Source of the DNA: Agarophyton chilense
Lineage: Eukaryota; Rhodophyta; Florideophyceae; Gracilariales; Gracilariaceae
DNA length: 23,335 bases
Direction: 5' to 3'
NCBI GenBank assembly: GCA_030374765.1
Contig: JARGXX010000064.1
Location: 1-23,335, forward strand
Positions 7,401-20,112 of the stretch are shown here, piece by piece (position 1 is the stretch's first letter; each line of letters starts with the position of its first letter). A model generated the notes under the pieces. The model was not told the origin of the DNA, did not search any database, and saw only the letters and a program-made list of their open reading frames with translations. Position numbers and translations under genes: made by a program.

Positions 7401-10400
7401 TTAAGGGGAACAGTTGCAAGTCGATTAGTACCTTAAATGGAAACGTCGCAAGTCCATAAGTCAAGCCAATATGAGTACGTTTAGCTCAGTGGTTAATATT
7501 TGTTAATATTTTCCACAAGTCGTGGGTTCAATTCCCATTGTTTGCAGGACAATTACAATTAGGAGTAGCGCCCCTAATATCATGTAATTAGCTTAATGAC
7601 GAGGTAACACTTGCAATTAAGGTTTGGCCACCCCTAATTAGCAAATTAAGTTCCTCCAGAGCACAGCGACGCCGCACATTCCCACCGCATTTCTTAACAC
7701 CTAAACCCCGTTCGCGGAATAGAAAAATGCCGTCGCCAACCAAGTACCCTTAAGGGGAACAGTTGCAAGTCGATTAGTACCTTAAATGGAAACGTCGCAA
7801 GTCCATAAGTCAAGCCAATATGAGTACGTTTAGCTCAGTGGTTAATATTTGTTAATATTTTCCACAAGTCGTGGGTTCAATTCCCATTGTTTGCAGGACA
7901 ATTACAATTAGGAGTAGCGCCCCTAATATCATGTAATTAGCTTAATGACGAGGTAACACTTGCAATTAAGGTTTGGCCACCCCTAATTAGCAAATTAAGT
8001 TCCTCCAGAGCACAGCGACGCCGCACATTCCCACCGCATTTCTTAACACCTAAACCCCGTTCGCGGAATAGAAAAATGCCGTCGCCAACCAAGTACCCTT
8101 AAGGGGAACAGTTGCAAGTCGATTAGTACCTTAAATGGAAACGTCGCAAGTCCATAAGTCAAGCCAATATGAGTACGTTTAGCTCAGTGGTTAATATTTG
8201 TTAATATTTTCCACAAGTCGTGGGTTCAATTCCCATTGTTTGCAGGACAATTACAATTAGGAGTAGCGCCCCTAATATCATGTAATTAGCTTAATGACGA
8301 GGTAACACTTGCAATTAAGGTTTGGCCACCCCTAATTAGCAAATTAAGTTCCTCCAGAGCACAGCGACGCCGCACATTCCCACCGCATTTCTTAACACCT
8401 AAACCCCGTTCGCGGAATAGAAAAATGCCGTCGCCAACCAAGTACCCTTAAGGGGAACAGTTGCAAGTCGATTAGTACCTTAAATGGAAACGTCGCAAGT
8501 CCATAAGTCAAGCCAATATGAGTACGTTTAGCTCAGTGGTTAATATTTGTTAATATTTTCCACAAGTCGTGGGTTCAATTCCCATTGTTTGCAGGACAAT
8601 TACAATTAGGAGTAGCGCCCCTAATATCATGTAATTAGCTTAATGACGAGGTAACACTTGCAATTAAGGTTTGGCCACCCCTAATTAGCAAATTAAGTTC
8701 CTCCAGAGCACAGCGACGCCGCACATTCCCACCGCATTTCTTAACACCTAAACCCCGTTCGCGGAATAGAAAAATGCCGTCGCCAACCAAGTACCCTTAA
8801 GGGGAACAGTTGCAAGTCGATTAGTACCTTAAATGGAAACGTCGCAAGTCCATAAGTCAAGCCAATATGAGTACGTTTAGCTCAGTGGTTAATATTTGTT
8901 AATATTTTCCACAAGTCGTGGGTTCAATTCCCATTGTTTGCAGGACAATTACAATTAGGAGTAGCGCCCCTAATATCATGTAATTAGCTTAATGACGAGG
9001 TAACACTTGCAATTAAGGTTTGGCCACCCCTAATTAGCAAATTAAGTTCCTCCAGAGCACAGCGACGCCGCACATTCCCACCGCATTTCTTAACACCTAA
9101 ACCCCGTTCGCGGAATAGAAAAATGCCGTCGCCAACCAAGTACCCTTAAGGGGAACAGTTGCAAGTCGATTAGTACCTTAAATGGAAACGTCGCAAGTCC
9201 ATAAGTCAAGCCAATATGAGTACGTTTAGCTCAGTGGTTAATATTTGTTAATATTTTCCACAAGTCGTGGGTTCAATTCCCATTGTTTGCAGGACAATTA
9301 CAATTAGGAGTAGCGCCCCTAATATCATGTAATTAGCTTAATGACGAGGTAACACTTGCAATTAAGGTTTGGCCACCCCTAATTAGCAAATTAAGTTCCT
9401 CCAGAGCACAGCGACGCCGCACATTCCCACCGCATTTCTTAACACCTAAACCCCGTTCGCGGAATAGAAAAATGCCGTCGCCAACCAAGTACCCTTAAGG
9501 GGAACAGTTGCAAGTCGATTAGTACCTTAAATGGAAACGTCGCAAGTCCATAAGTCAAGCCAATATGAGTACGTTTAGCTCAGTGGTTAATATTTGTTAA
9601 TATTTTCCACAAGTCGTGGGTTCAATTCCCATTGTTTGCAGGACAATTACAATTAGGAGTAGCGCCCCTAATATCATGTAATTAGCTTAATGACGAGGTA
9701 ACACTTGCAATTAAGGTTTGGCCACCCCTAATTAGCAAATTAAGTTCCTCCAGAGCACAGCGACGCCGCACATTCCCACCGCATTTCTTAACACCTAAAC
9801 CCCGTTCGCGGAATAGAAAAATGCCGTCGCCAACCAAGTACCCTTAAGGGGAACAGTTGCAAGTCGATTAGTACCTTAAATGGAAACGTCGCAAGTCCAT
9901 AAGTCAAGCCAATATGAGTACGTTTAGCTCAGTGGTTAATATTTGTTAATATTTTCCACAAGTCGTGGGTTCAATTCCCATTGTTTGCAGGACAATTACA
10001 ATTAGGAGTAGCGCCCCTAATATCATGTAATTAGCTTAATGACGAGGTAACACTTGCAATTAAGGTTTGGCCACCCCTAATTAGCAAATTAAGTTCCTCC
10101 AGAGCACAGCGACGCCGCACATTCCCACCGCATTTCTTAACACCTAAACCCCGTTCGCGGAATAGAAAAATGCCGTCGCCAACCAAGTACCCTTAAGGGG
10201 AACAGTTGCAAGTCGATTAGTACCTTAAATGGAAACGTCGCAAGTCCATAAGTCAAGCCAATATGAGTACGTTTAGCTCAGTGGTTAATATTTGTTAATA
10301 TTTTCCACAAGTCGTGGGTTCAATTCCCATTGTTTGCAGGACAATTACAATTAGGAGTAGCGCCCCTAATATCATGTAATTAGCTTAATGACGAGGTAAC

Positions 10401-13400
10401 ACTTGCAATTAAGGTTTGGCCACCCCTAATTAGCAAATTAAGTTCCTCCAGAGCACAGCGACGCCGCACATTCCCACCGCATTTCTTAACACCTAAACCC
10501 CGTTCGCGGAATAGAAAAATGCCGTCGCCAACCAAGTACCCTTAAGGGGAACAGTTGCAAGTCGATTAGTACCTTAAATGGAAACGTCGCAAGTCCATAA
10601 GTCAAGCCAATATGAGTACGTTTAGCTCAGTGGTTAATATTTGTTAATATTTTCCACAAGTCGTGGGTTCAATTCCCATTGTTTGCAGGACAATTACAAT
10701 TAGGAGTAGCGCCCCTAATATCATGTAATTAGCTTAATGACGAGGTAACACTTGCAATTAAGGTTTGGCCACCCCTAATTAGCAAATTAAGTTCCTCCAG
10801 AGCACAGCGACGCCGCACATTCCCACCGCATTTCTTAACACCTAAACCCCGTTCGCGGAATAGAAAAATGCCGTCGCCAACCAAGTACCCTTAAGGGGAA
10901 CAGTTGCAAGTCGATTAGTACCTTAAATGGAAACGTCGCAAGTCCATAAGTCAAGCCAATATGAGTACGTTTAGCTCAGTGGTTAATATTTGTTAATATT
11001 TTCCACAAGTCGTGGGTTCAATTCCCATTGTTTGCAGGACAATTACAATTAGGAGTAGCGCCCCTAATATCATGTAATTAGCTTAATGACGAGGTAACAC
11101 TTGCAATTAAGGTTTGGCCACCCCTAATTAGCAAATTAAGTTCCTCCAGAGCACAGCGACGCCGCACATTCCCACCGCATTTCTTAACACCTAAACCCCG
11201 TTCGCGGAATAGAAAAATGCCGTCGCCAACCAAGTACCCTTAAGGGGAACAGTTGCAAGTCGATTAGTACCTTAAATGGAAACGTCGCAAGTCCATAAGT
11301 CAAGCCAATATGAGTACGTTTAGCTCAGTGGTTAATATTTGTTAATATTTTCCACAAGTCGTGGGTTCAATTCCCATTGTTTGCAGGACAATTACAATTA
11401 GGAGTAGCGCCCCTAATATCATGTAATTAGCTTAATGACGAGGTAACACTTGCAATTAAGGTTTGGCCACCCCTAATTAGCAAATTAAGTTCCTCCAGAG
11501 CACAGCGACGCCGCACATTCCCACCGCATTTCTTAACACCTAAACCCCGTTCGCGGAATAGAAAAATGCCGTCGCCAACCAAGTACCCTTAAGGGGAACA
11601 GTTGCAAGTCGATTAGTACCTTAAATGGAAACGTCGCAAGTCCATAAGTCAAGCCAATATGAGTACGTTTAGCTCAGTGGTTAATATTTGTTAATATTTT
11701 CCACAAGTCGTGGGTTCAATTCCCATTGTTTGCAGGACAATTACAATTAGGAGTAGCGCCCCTAATATCATGTAATTAGCTTAATGACGAGGTAACACTT
11801 GCAATTAAGGTTTGGCCACCCCTAATTAGCAAATTAAGTTCCTCCAGAGCACAGCGACGCCGCACATTCCCACCGCATTTCTTAACACCTAAACCCCGTT
11901 CGCGGAATAGAAAAATGCCGTCGCCAACCAAGTACCCTTAAGGGGAACAGTTGCAAGTCGATTAGTACCTTAAATGGAAACGTCGCAAGTCCATAAGTCA
12001 AGCCAATATGAGTACGTTTAGCTCAGTGGTTAATATTTGTTAATATTTTCCACAAGTCGTGGGTTCAATTCCCATTGTTTGCAGGACAATTACAATTAGG
12101 AGTAGCGCCCCTAATATCATGTAATTAGCTTAATGACGAGGTAACACTTGCAATTAAGGTTTGGCCACCCCTAATTAGCAAATTAAGTTCCTCCAGAGCA
12201 CAGCGACGCCGCACATTCCCACCGCATTTCTTAACACCTAAACCCCGTTCGCGGAATAGAAAAATGCCGTCGCCAACCAAGTACCCTTAAGGGGAACAGT
12301 TGCAAGTCGATTAGTACCTTAAATGGAAACGTCGCAAGTCCATAAGTCAAGCCAATATGAGTACGTTTAGCTCAGTGGTTAATATTTGTTAATATTTTCC
12401 ACAAGTCGTGGGTTCAATTCCCATTGTTTGCAGGACAATTACAATTAGGAGTAGCGCCCCTAATATCATGTAATTAGCTTAATGACGAGGTAACACTTGC
12501 AATTAAGGTTTGGCCACCCCTAATTAGCAAATTAAGTTCCTCCAGAGCACAGCGACGCCGCACATTCCCACCGCATTTCTTAACACCTAAACCCCGTTCG
12601 CGGAATAGAAAAATGCCGTCGCCAACCAAGTACCCTTAAGGGGAACAGTTGCAAGTCGATTAGTACCTTAAATGGAAACGTCGCAAGTCCATAAGTCAAG
12701 CCAATATGAGTACGTTTAGCTCAGTGGTTAATATTTGTTAATATTTTCCACAAGTCGTGGGTTCAATTCCCATTGTTTGCAGGACAATTACAATTAGGAG
12801 TAGCGCCCCTAATATCATGTAATTAGCTTAATGACGAGGTAACACTTGCAATTAAGGTTTGGCCACCCCTAATTAGCAAATTAAGTTCCTCCAGAGCACA
12901 GCGACGCCGCACATTCCCACCGCATTTCTTAACACCTAAACCCCGTTCGCGGAATAGAAAAATGCCGTCGCCAACCAAGTACCCTTAAGGGGAACAGTTG
13001 CAAGTCGATTAGTACCTTAAATGGAAACGTCGCAAGTCCATAAGTCAAGCCAATATGAGTACGTTTAGCTCAGTGGTTAATATTTGTTAATATTTTCCAC
13101 AAGTCGTGGGTTCAATTCCCATTGTTTGCAGGACAATTACAATTAGGAGTAGCGCCCCTAATATCATGTAATTAGCTTAATGACGAGGTAACACTTGCAA
13201 TTAAGGTTTGGCCACCCCTAATTAGCAAATTAAGTTCCTCCAGAGCACAGCGACGCCGCACATTCCCACCGCATTTCTTAACACCTAAACCCCGTTCGCG
13301 GAATAGAAAAATGCCGTCGCCAACCAAGTACCCTTAAGGGGAACAGTTGCAAGTCGATTAGTACCTTAAATGGAAACGTCGCAAGTCCATAAGTCAAGCC

Positions 13401-16400
13401 AATATGAGTACGTTTAGCTCAGTGGTTAATATTTGTTAATATTTTCCACAAGTCGTGGGTTCAATTCCCATTGTTTGCAGGACAATTACAATTAGGAGTA
13501 GCGCCCCTAATATCATGTAATTAGCTTAATGACGAGGTAACACTTGCAATTAAGGTTTGGCCACCCCTAATTAGCAAATTAAGTTCCTCCAGAGCACAGC
13601 GACGCCGCACATTCCCACCGCATTTCTTAACACCTAAACCCCGTTCGCGGAATAGAAAAATGCCGTCGCCAACCAAGTACCCTTAAGGGGAACAGTTGCA
13701 AGTCGATTAGTACCTTAAATGGAAACGTCGCAAGTCCATAAGTCAAGCCAATATGAGTACGTTTAGCTCAGTGGTTAATATTTGTTAATATTTTCCACAA
13801 GTCGTGGGTTCAATTCCCATTGTTTGCAGGACAATTACAATTAGGAGTAGCGCCCCTAATATCATGTAATTAGCTTAATGACGAGGTAACACTTGCAATT
13901 AAGGTTTGGCCACCCCTAATTAGCAAATTAAGTTCCTCCAGAGCACAGCGACGCCGCACATTCCCACCGCATTTCTTAACACCTAAACCCCGTTCGCGGA
14001 ATAGAAAAATGCCGTCGCCAACCAAGTACCCTTAAGGGGAACAGTTGCAAGTCGATTAGTACCTTAAATGGAAACGTCGCAAGTCCATAAGTCAAGCCAA
14101 TATGAGTACGTTTAGCTCAGTGGTTAATATTTGTTAATATTTTCCACAAGTCGTGGGTTCAATTCCCATTGTTTGCAGGACAATTACAATTAGGAGTAGC
14201 GCCCCTAATATCATGTAATTAGCTTAATGACGAGGTAACACTTGCAATTAAGGTTTGGCCACCCCTAATTAGCAAATTAAGTTCCTCCAGAGCACAGCGA
14301 CGCCGCACATTCCCACCGCATTTCTTAACACCTAAACCCCGTTCGCGGAATAGAAAAATGCCGTCGCCAACCAAGTACCCTTAAGGGGAACAGTTGCAAG
14401 TCGATTAGTACCTTAAATGGAAACGTCGCAAGTCCATAAGTCAAGCCAATATGAGTACGTTTAGCTCAGTGGTTAATATTTGTTAATATTTTCCACAAGT
14501 CGTGGGTTCAATTCCCATTGTTTGCAGGACAATTACAATTAGGAGTAGCGCCCCTAATATCATGTAATTAGCTTAATGACGAGGTAACACTTGCAATTAA
14601 GGTTTGGCCACCCCTAATTAGCAAATTAAGTTCCTCCAGAGCACAGCGACGCCGCACATTCCCACCGCATTTCTTAACACCTAAACCCCGTTCGCGGAAT
14701 AGAAAAATGCCGTCGCCAACCAAGTACCCTTAAGGGGAACAGTTGCAAGTCGATTAGTACCTTAAATGGAAACGTCGCAAGTCCATAAGTCAAGCCAATA
14801 TGAGTACGTTTAGCTCAGTGGTTAATATTTGTTAATATTTTCCACAAGTCGTGGGTTCAATTCCCATTGTTTGCAGGACAATTACAATTAGGAGTAGCGC
14901 CCCTAATATCATGTAATTAGCTTAATGACGAGGTAACACTTGCAATTAAGGTTTGGCCACCCCTAATTAGCAAATTAAGTTCCTCCAGAGCACAGCGACG
15001 CCGCACATTCCCACCGCATTTCTTAACACCTAAACCCCGTTCGCGGAATAGAAAAATGCCGTCGCCAACCAAGTACCCTTAAGGGGAACAGTTGCAAGTC
15101 GATTAGTACCTTAAATGGAAACGTCGCAAGTCCATAAGTCAAGCCAATATGAGTACGTTTAGCTCAGTGGTTAATATTTGTTAATATTTTCCACAAGTCG
15201 TGGGTTCAATTCCCATTGTTTGCAGGACAATTACAATTAGGAGTAGCGCCCCTAATATCATGTAATTAGCTTAATGACGAGGTAACACTTGCAATTAAGG
15301 TTTGGCCACCCCTAATTAGCAAATTAAGTTCCTCCAGAGCACAGCGACGCCGCACATTCCCACCGCATTTCTTAACACCTAAACCCCGTTCGCGGAATAG
15401 AAAAATGCCGTCGCCAACCAAGTACCCTTAAGGGGAACAGTTGCAAGTCGATTAGTACCTTAAATGGAAACGTCGCAAGTCCATAAGTCAAGCCAATATG
15501 AGTACGTTTAGCTCAGTGGTTAATATTTGTTAATATTTTCCACAAGTCGTGGGTTCAATTCCCATTGTTTGCAGGACAATTACAATTAGGAGTAGCGCCC
15601 CTAATATCATGTAATTAGCTTAATGACGAGGTAACACTTGCAATTAAGGTTTGGCCACCCCTAATTAGCAAATTAAGTTCCTCCAGAGCACAGCGACGCC
15701 GCACATTCCCACCGCATTTCTTAACACCTAAACCCCGTTCGCGGAATAGAAAAATGCCGTCGCCAACCAAGTACCCTTAAGGGGAACAGTTGCAAGTCGA
15801 TTAGTACCTTAAATGGAAACGTCGCAAGTCCATAAGTCAAGCCAATATGAGTACGTTTAGCTCAGTGGTTAATATTTGTTAATATTTTCCACAAGTCGTG
15901 GGTTCAATTCCCATTGTTTGCAGGACAATTACAATTAGGAGTAGCGCCCCTAATATCATGTAATTAGCTTAATGACGAGGTAACACTTGCAATTAAGGTT
16001 TGGCCACCCCTAATTAGCAAATTAAGTTCCTCCAGAGCACAGCGACGCCGCACATTCCCACCGCATTTCTTAACACCTAAACCCCGTTCGCGGAATAGAA
16101 AAATGCCGTCGCCAACCAAGTACCCTTAAGGGGAACAGTTGCAAGTCGATTAGTACCTTAAATGGAAACGTCGCAAGTCCATAAGTCAAGCCAATATGAG
16201 TACGTTTAGCTCAGTGGTTAATATTTGTTAATATTTTCCACAAGTCGTGGGTTCAATTCCCATTGTTTGCAGGACAATTACAATTAGGAGTAGCGCCCCT
16301 AATATCATGTAATTAGCTTAATGACGAGGTAACACTTGCAATTAAGGTTTGGCCACCCCTAATTAGCAAATTAAGTTCCTCCAGAGCACAGCGACGCCGC

Positions 16401-18492
16401 ACATTCCCACCGCATTTCTTAACACCTAAACCCCGTTCGCGGAATAGAAAAATGCCGTCGCCAACCAAGTACCCTTAAGGGGAACAGTTGCAAGTCGATT
16501 AGTACCTTAAATGGAAACGTCGCAAGTCCATAAGTCAAGCCAATATGAGTACGTTTAGCTCAGTGGTTAATATTTGTTAATATTTTCCACAAGTCGTGGG
16601 TTCAATTCCCATTGTTTGCAGGACAATTACAATTAGGAGTAGCGCCCCTAATATCATGTAATTAGCTTAATGACGAGGTAACACTTGCAATTAAGGTTTG
16701 GCCACCCCTAATTAGCAAATTAAGTTCCTCCAGAGCACAGCGACGCCGCACATTCCCACCGCATTTCTTAACACCTAAACCCCGTTCGCGGAATAGAAAA
16801 ATGCCGTCGCCAACCAAGTACCCTTAAGGGGAACAGTTGCAAGTCGATTAGTACCTTAAATGGAAACGTCGCAAGTCCATAAGTCAAGCCAATATGAGTA
16901 CGTTTAGCTCAGTGGTTAATATTTGTTAATATTTTCCACAAGTCGTGGGTTCAATTCCCATTGTTTGCAGGACAATTACAATTAGGAGTAGCGCCCCTAA
17001 TATCATGTAATTAGCTTAATGACGAGGTAACACTTGCAATTAAGGTTTGGCCACCCCTAATTAGCAAATTAAGTTCCTCCAGAGCACAGCGACGCCGCAC
17101 ATTCCCACCGCATTTCTTAACACCTAAACCCCGTTCGCGGAATAGAAAAATGCCGTCGCCAACCAAGTACCCTTAAGGGGAACAGTTGCAAGTCGATTAG
17201 TACCTTAAATGGAAACGTCGCAAGTCCATAAGTCAAGCCAATATGAGTACGTTTAGCTCAGTGGTTAATATTTGTTAATATTTTCCACAAGTCGTGGGTT
17301 CAATTCCCATTGTTTGCAGGACAATTACAATTAGGAGTAGCGCCCCTAATATCATGTAATTAGCTTAATGACGAGGTAACACTTGCAATTAAGGTTTGGC
17401 CACCCCTAATTAGCAAATTAAGTTCCTCCAGAGCACAGCGACGCCGCACATTCCCACCGCATTTCTTAACACCTAAACCCCGTTCGCGGAATAGAAAAAT
17501 GCCGTCGCCAACCAAGTACCCTTAAGGGGAACAGTTGCAAGTCGATTAGTACCTTAAATGGAAACGTCGCAAGTCCATAAGTCAAGCCAATATGAGTACG
17601 TTTAGCTCAGTGGTTAATATTTGTTAATATTTTCCACAAGTCGTGGGTTCAATTCCCATTGTTTGCAGGACAATTACAATTAGGAGTAGCGCCCCTAATA
17701 TCATGTAATTAGCTTAATGACGAGGTAACACTTGCAATTAAGGTTTGGCCACCCCTAATTAGCAAATTAAGTTCCTCCAGAGCACAGCGACGCCGCACAT
17801 TCCCACCGCATTTCTTAACACCTAAACCCCGTTCGCGGAATAGAAAAATGCCGTCGCCAACCAAGTACCCTTAAGGGGAACAGTTGCAAGTCGATTAGTA
17901 CCTTAAATGGAAACGTCGCAAGTCCATAAGTCAAGCCAATATGAGTACGTTTAGCTCAGTGGTTAATATTTGTTAATATTTTCCACAAGTCGTGGGTTCA
18001 ATTCCCATTGTTTGCAGGACAATTACAATTAGGAGTAGCGCCCCTAATATCATGTAATTAGCTTAATGACGAGGTAACACTTGCAATTAAGGTTTGGCCA
18101 CCCCTAATTAGCAAATTAAGTTCCTCCAGAGCACAGCGACGCCGCACATTCCCACCGCATTTCTTAACACCTAAACCCCGTTCGCGGAATAGAAAAATGC
18201 CGTCGCCAACCAAGTACCCTTAAGGGGAACAGTTGCAAGTCGATTAGTACCTTAAATGGAAACGTCGCAAGTCCATAAGTCAAGCCAATATGAGTACGTT
18301 TAGCTCAGTGGTTAATATTTGTTAATATTTTCCACAAGTCGTGGGTTCAATTCCCATTGTTTGCAGGACAATTACAATTAGGAGTAGCGCCCCTAATATC
18401 ATGTAATTAGCTTAATGACGAGGTAACACTTGCAATTAAGGTTTGGCCACCCCTAATTAGCAAATTAAGTTCCTCCAGAGCACAGCGACGCC

Positions 18493-18518
18493 GCACATTC
18501 CCACCGCATTTCTTAACA
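18493..18518 (+). repeat. Terminal 26-bp satellite remnant and junction to telomeric repeat
   Basis: The array ends after the segment running from GCACATTCCC to TTCTTAACA, the same segment (with one extra A) that begins the array at 3972-3998. Normal units continue with CCTAAACCCCG; here the sequence continues CCAAAACCCCTAAA into pure telomeric repeat. The exit therefore falls on the unit's own telomere-like motif. Confidence 0.8.
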
Positions 18519-19643
18519 CCAAAACCCCTAAACCCCTAAAACCCCTAAACCCCTAAACCCCTAAAGCCCTAAACCCCTAACCCCTAAACCCCTAAACCCC
18601 TAAAACCCCTAAAACCCCTAAACCCCTAAACCCCTAAACCCCTAAACCCCTAAACCCCTAAACCCTAAACCCCCTAAACCCCTAAAACCCCTAAACCCTA
18701 AACCCCTAAACCCCTAAAACCCTAAAACCCCTAAACCCCTAAACCCCTAAACCCCTTAAACCCCTAAACCCCTAAACCCCTAAGCCCTAACCCCTAAAAC
18801 CCCTAAAACCCCTAAACCCCTAAACCCCTAAACCCCTAAACCCCTTAAAGCCCTAAACCCCTAAAACCCCCTAAGCCCTAAACCCCCTAAACCCCTAAAC
18901 CCCTAAACCCCTAAAAACCCCTAAACCCCTAAACCCCTAAAACCCCTAAACCCCTAAAAACCCCTAAAACCCCTAAAACCCCTAAACCCCTAAACCCCTA
19001 AAACCCCTAAACCCTAAACCCTAAACCCCTAAAACCCCTAAACCCCTAAACCCCTAAACCCCTAAAACCCCTAAAACCCCTAAACCCCGCCCTAAACCCC
19101 TTAAAGCCCTAAAGCCCTAAACCCCTAAACCCCTAAAACCCCTAAAAACCCCTAAAACCCCTAAAACCCCTAAACCCCTAAACCCCTAAACCCCTAAAAC
19201 CCCTAAACCCCTAAACCCCTAAACCCCTAAAACCCCTAAAACCCCTAAACGCCCTAAAACCCCTAAACCCCTAAACCCTAAACCCCTAAAACCCCTAAAC
19301 CCCTAAAACCCCTAAAACCCTAAACCCCTAAAACCCCTAAAACCCCTAAAATCCCCTAAACCCCTAAACCCCTAAACCCCTAAGCCCTAAACCCCTAAAC
19401 CCCTAAAAAACCCCTAAAACCCTAAAACCCCTAAACCCTAAAACCCCTAAAGCCCTAAACCCCTAAACCCCTAAACCCCTAAAACCCCTAAACCCCTAAA
19501 CCCCTAAAACGCTAAACCCCTAAAACCCCTAAACCCCTAAACCCCTAAACCCCTAAAGCCCTAGCCCTAAACCCCTAAAACCCCTAAACCCCTAAACCCC
19601 TAAAACCCCTAAACCCCTAAACCCCTAAAACCACTAAACCCCT
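18519..19643 (+). repeat. Telomeric repeat block, C-rich strand on + (inner)
   Basis: About 1,125 bp of the same CCCCTAAA and CCCCTAAAA mixture in the same orientation as the outer block. GCCCTAAA variants (for example near 18564, 18848, 19101-19117 and 19555-19565) and CCCCTTAAA variants are more common here than in the outer block. It is interstitial, with unique sequence starting at 19644 (GATTCCAAC). Confidence 0.95.
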
Positions 19644-19714
19644 GATTCCAACAACGCCCTTTCGTTTGTCAGAAAGACACTCACGCTTGCAATGTCCATA
19701 TCCTCTCGCGAGAA

Positions 19715-20112
19715 ATGTTCGTTTCTTTCCACAATTGTGATGTTCACCCGTCCTGCGGCATAGTGCGTGACACTCACCTCGCCCTCTCAGAAGTCGGCTC
19801 TTTGGTTTTAACTCTACACAAAGAAATACAACATACTCTTCACAACGACCTGCTTCTTGGCCACGCTCTGCCAACCGGTTTCACAAACGCGCTACACTCA
19901 CTTCAGGACGACTCCTTCAACAAAAGCCCAGGCTTTTCTTTCCTTACCACACCTCAACAACCGCCCATTTATCGAACAAAACATGGCTTTCGTTTTCACT
20001 TGTCTCACGTCTTCCATGCCCCACAACTCCAACACCGACCACACTCCGTTTTCTTCCGCAACGCAAGCAAACGGTACCTTTCCCCGCACACAAACTGCCC
20101 ACAACCGACATT
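19715..20112 (+). pseudogene. N-terminal segment of the recombinase/helicase gene, frame uncertain
   Basis: Frame 2 is open from the ATG at 19715 to 20323, yet the recombinase-like domain is in frame 1 from about 20113, so the reading frame must change in between. The likely coding part of frame 2 includes LQDDSFNKSPGFSFL (about 19895-19939), which resembles a conserved DN..PGYSFL block that I associate with subtelomeric fungal helicases. Frame 3 after about 19960 and frame 1 are also open, so the switch point cannot be fixed by eye. Confidence 0.4.

Larger units (their letters stand above)
3972..18518 (+). repeat. Satellite array, 349-bp period, tRNA-like units
   Basis: A head-to-tail array embedded in telomeric repeat. 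Anchor sequences recur at exactly 349-bp steps: GAGGTAACAC is at 4111, 4460, 4809, 5158 and finally 18420, which is 41 periods with no net indel. It comprises one shortened unit (3972-4183), 41 full units (4184-18492) and a 26-bp remnant (18493-18518). Units compared by eye show no differences apart from an extra A near the very start. Such uniformity implies recent amplification or homogenisation. No open frame of note lies in it on either strand. Copy number as assembled may differ from the real chromosome. Confidence 0.97.

Noticed and set aside
3972..18518. Long regular repeat array as a CRISPR array
   Set aside because: The 349-bp units are contiguous with no variable spacers, no cas genes are present, and the setting is a eukaryotic telomere.
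3972..18518. Centromeric satellite
   Set aside because: Both flanks are long telomeric repeat blocks in the same orientation; nothing points to a centromere.
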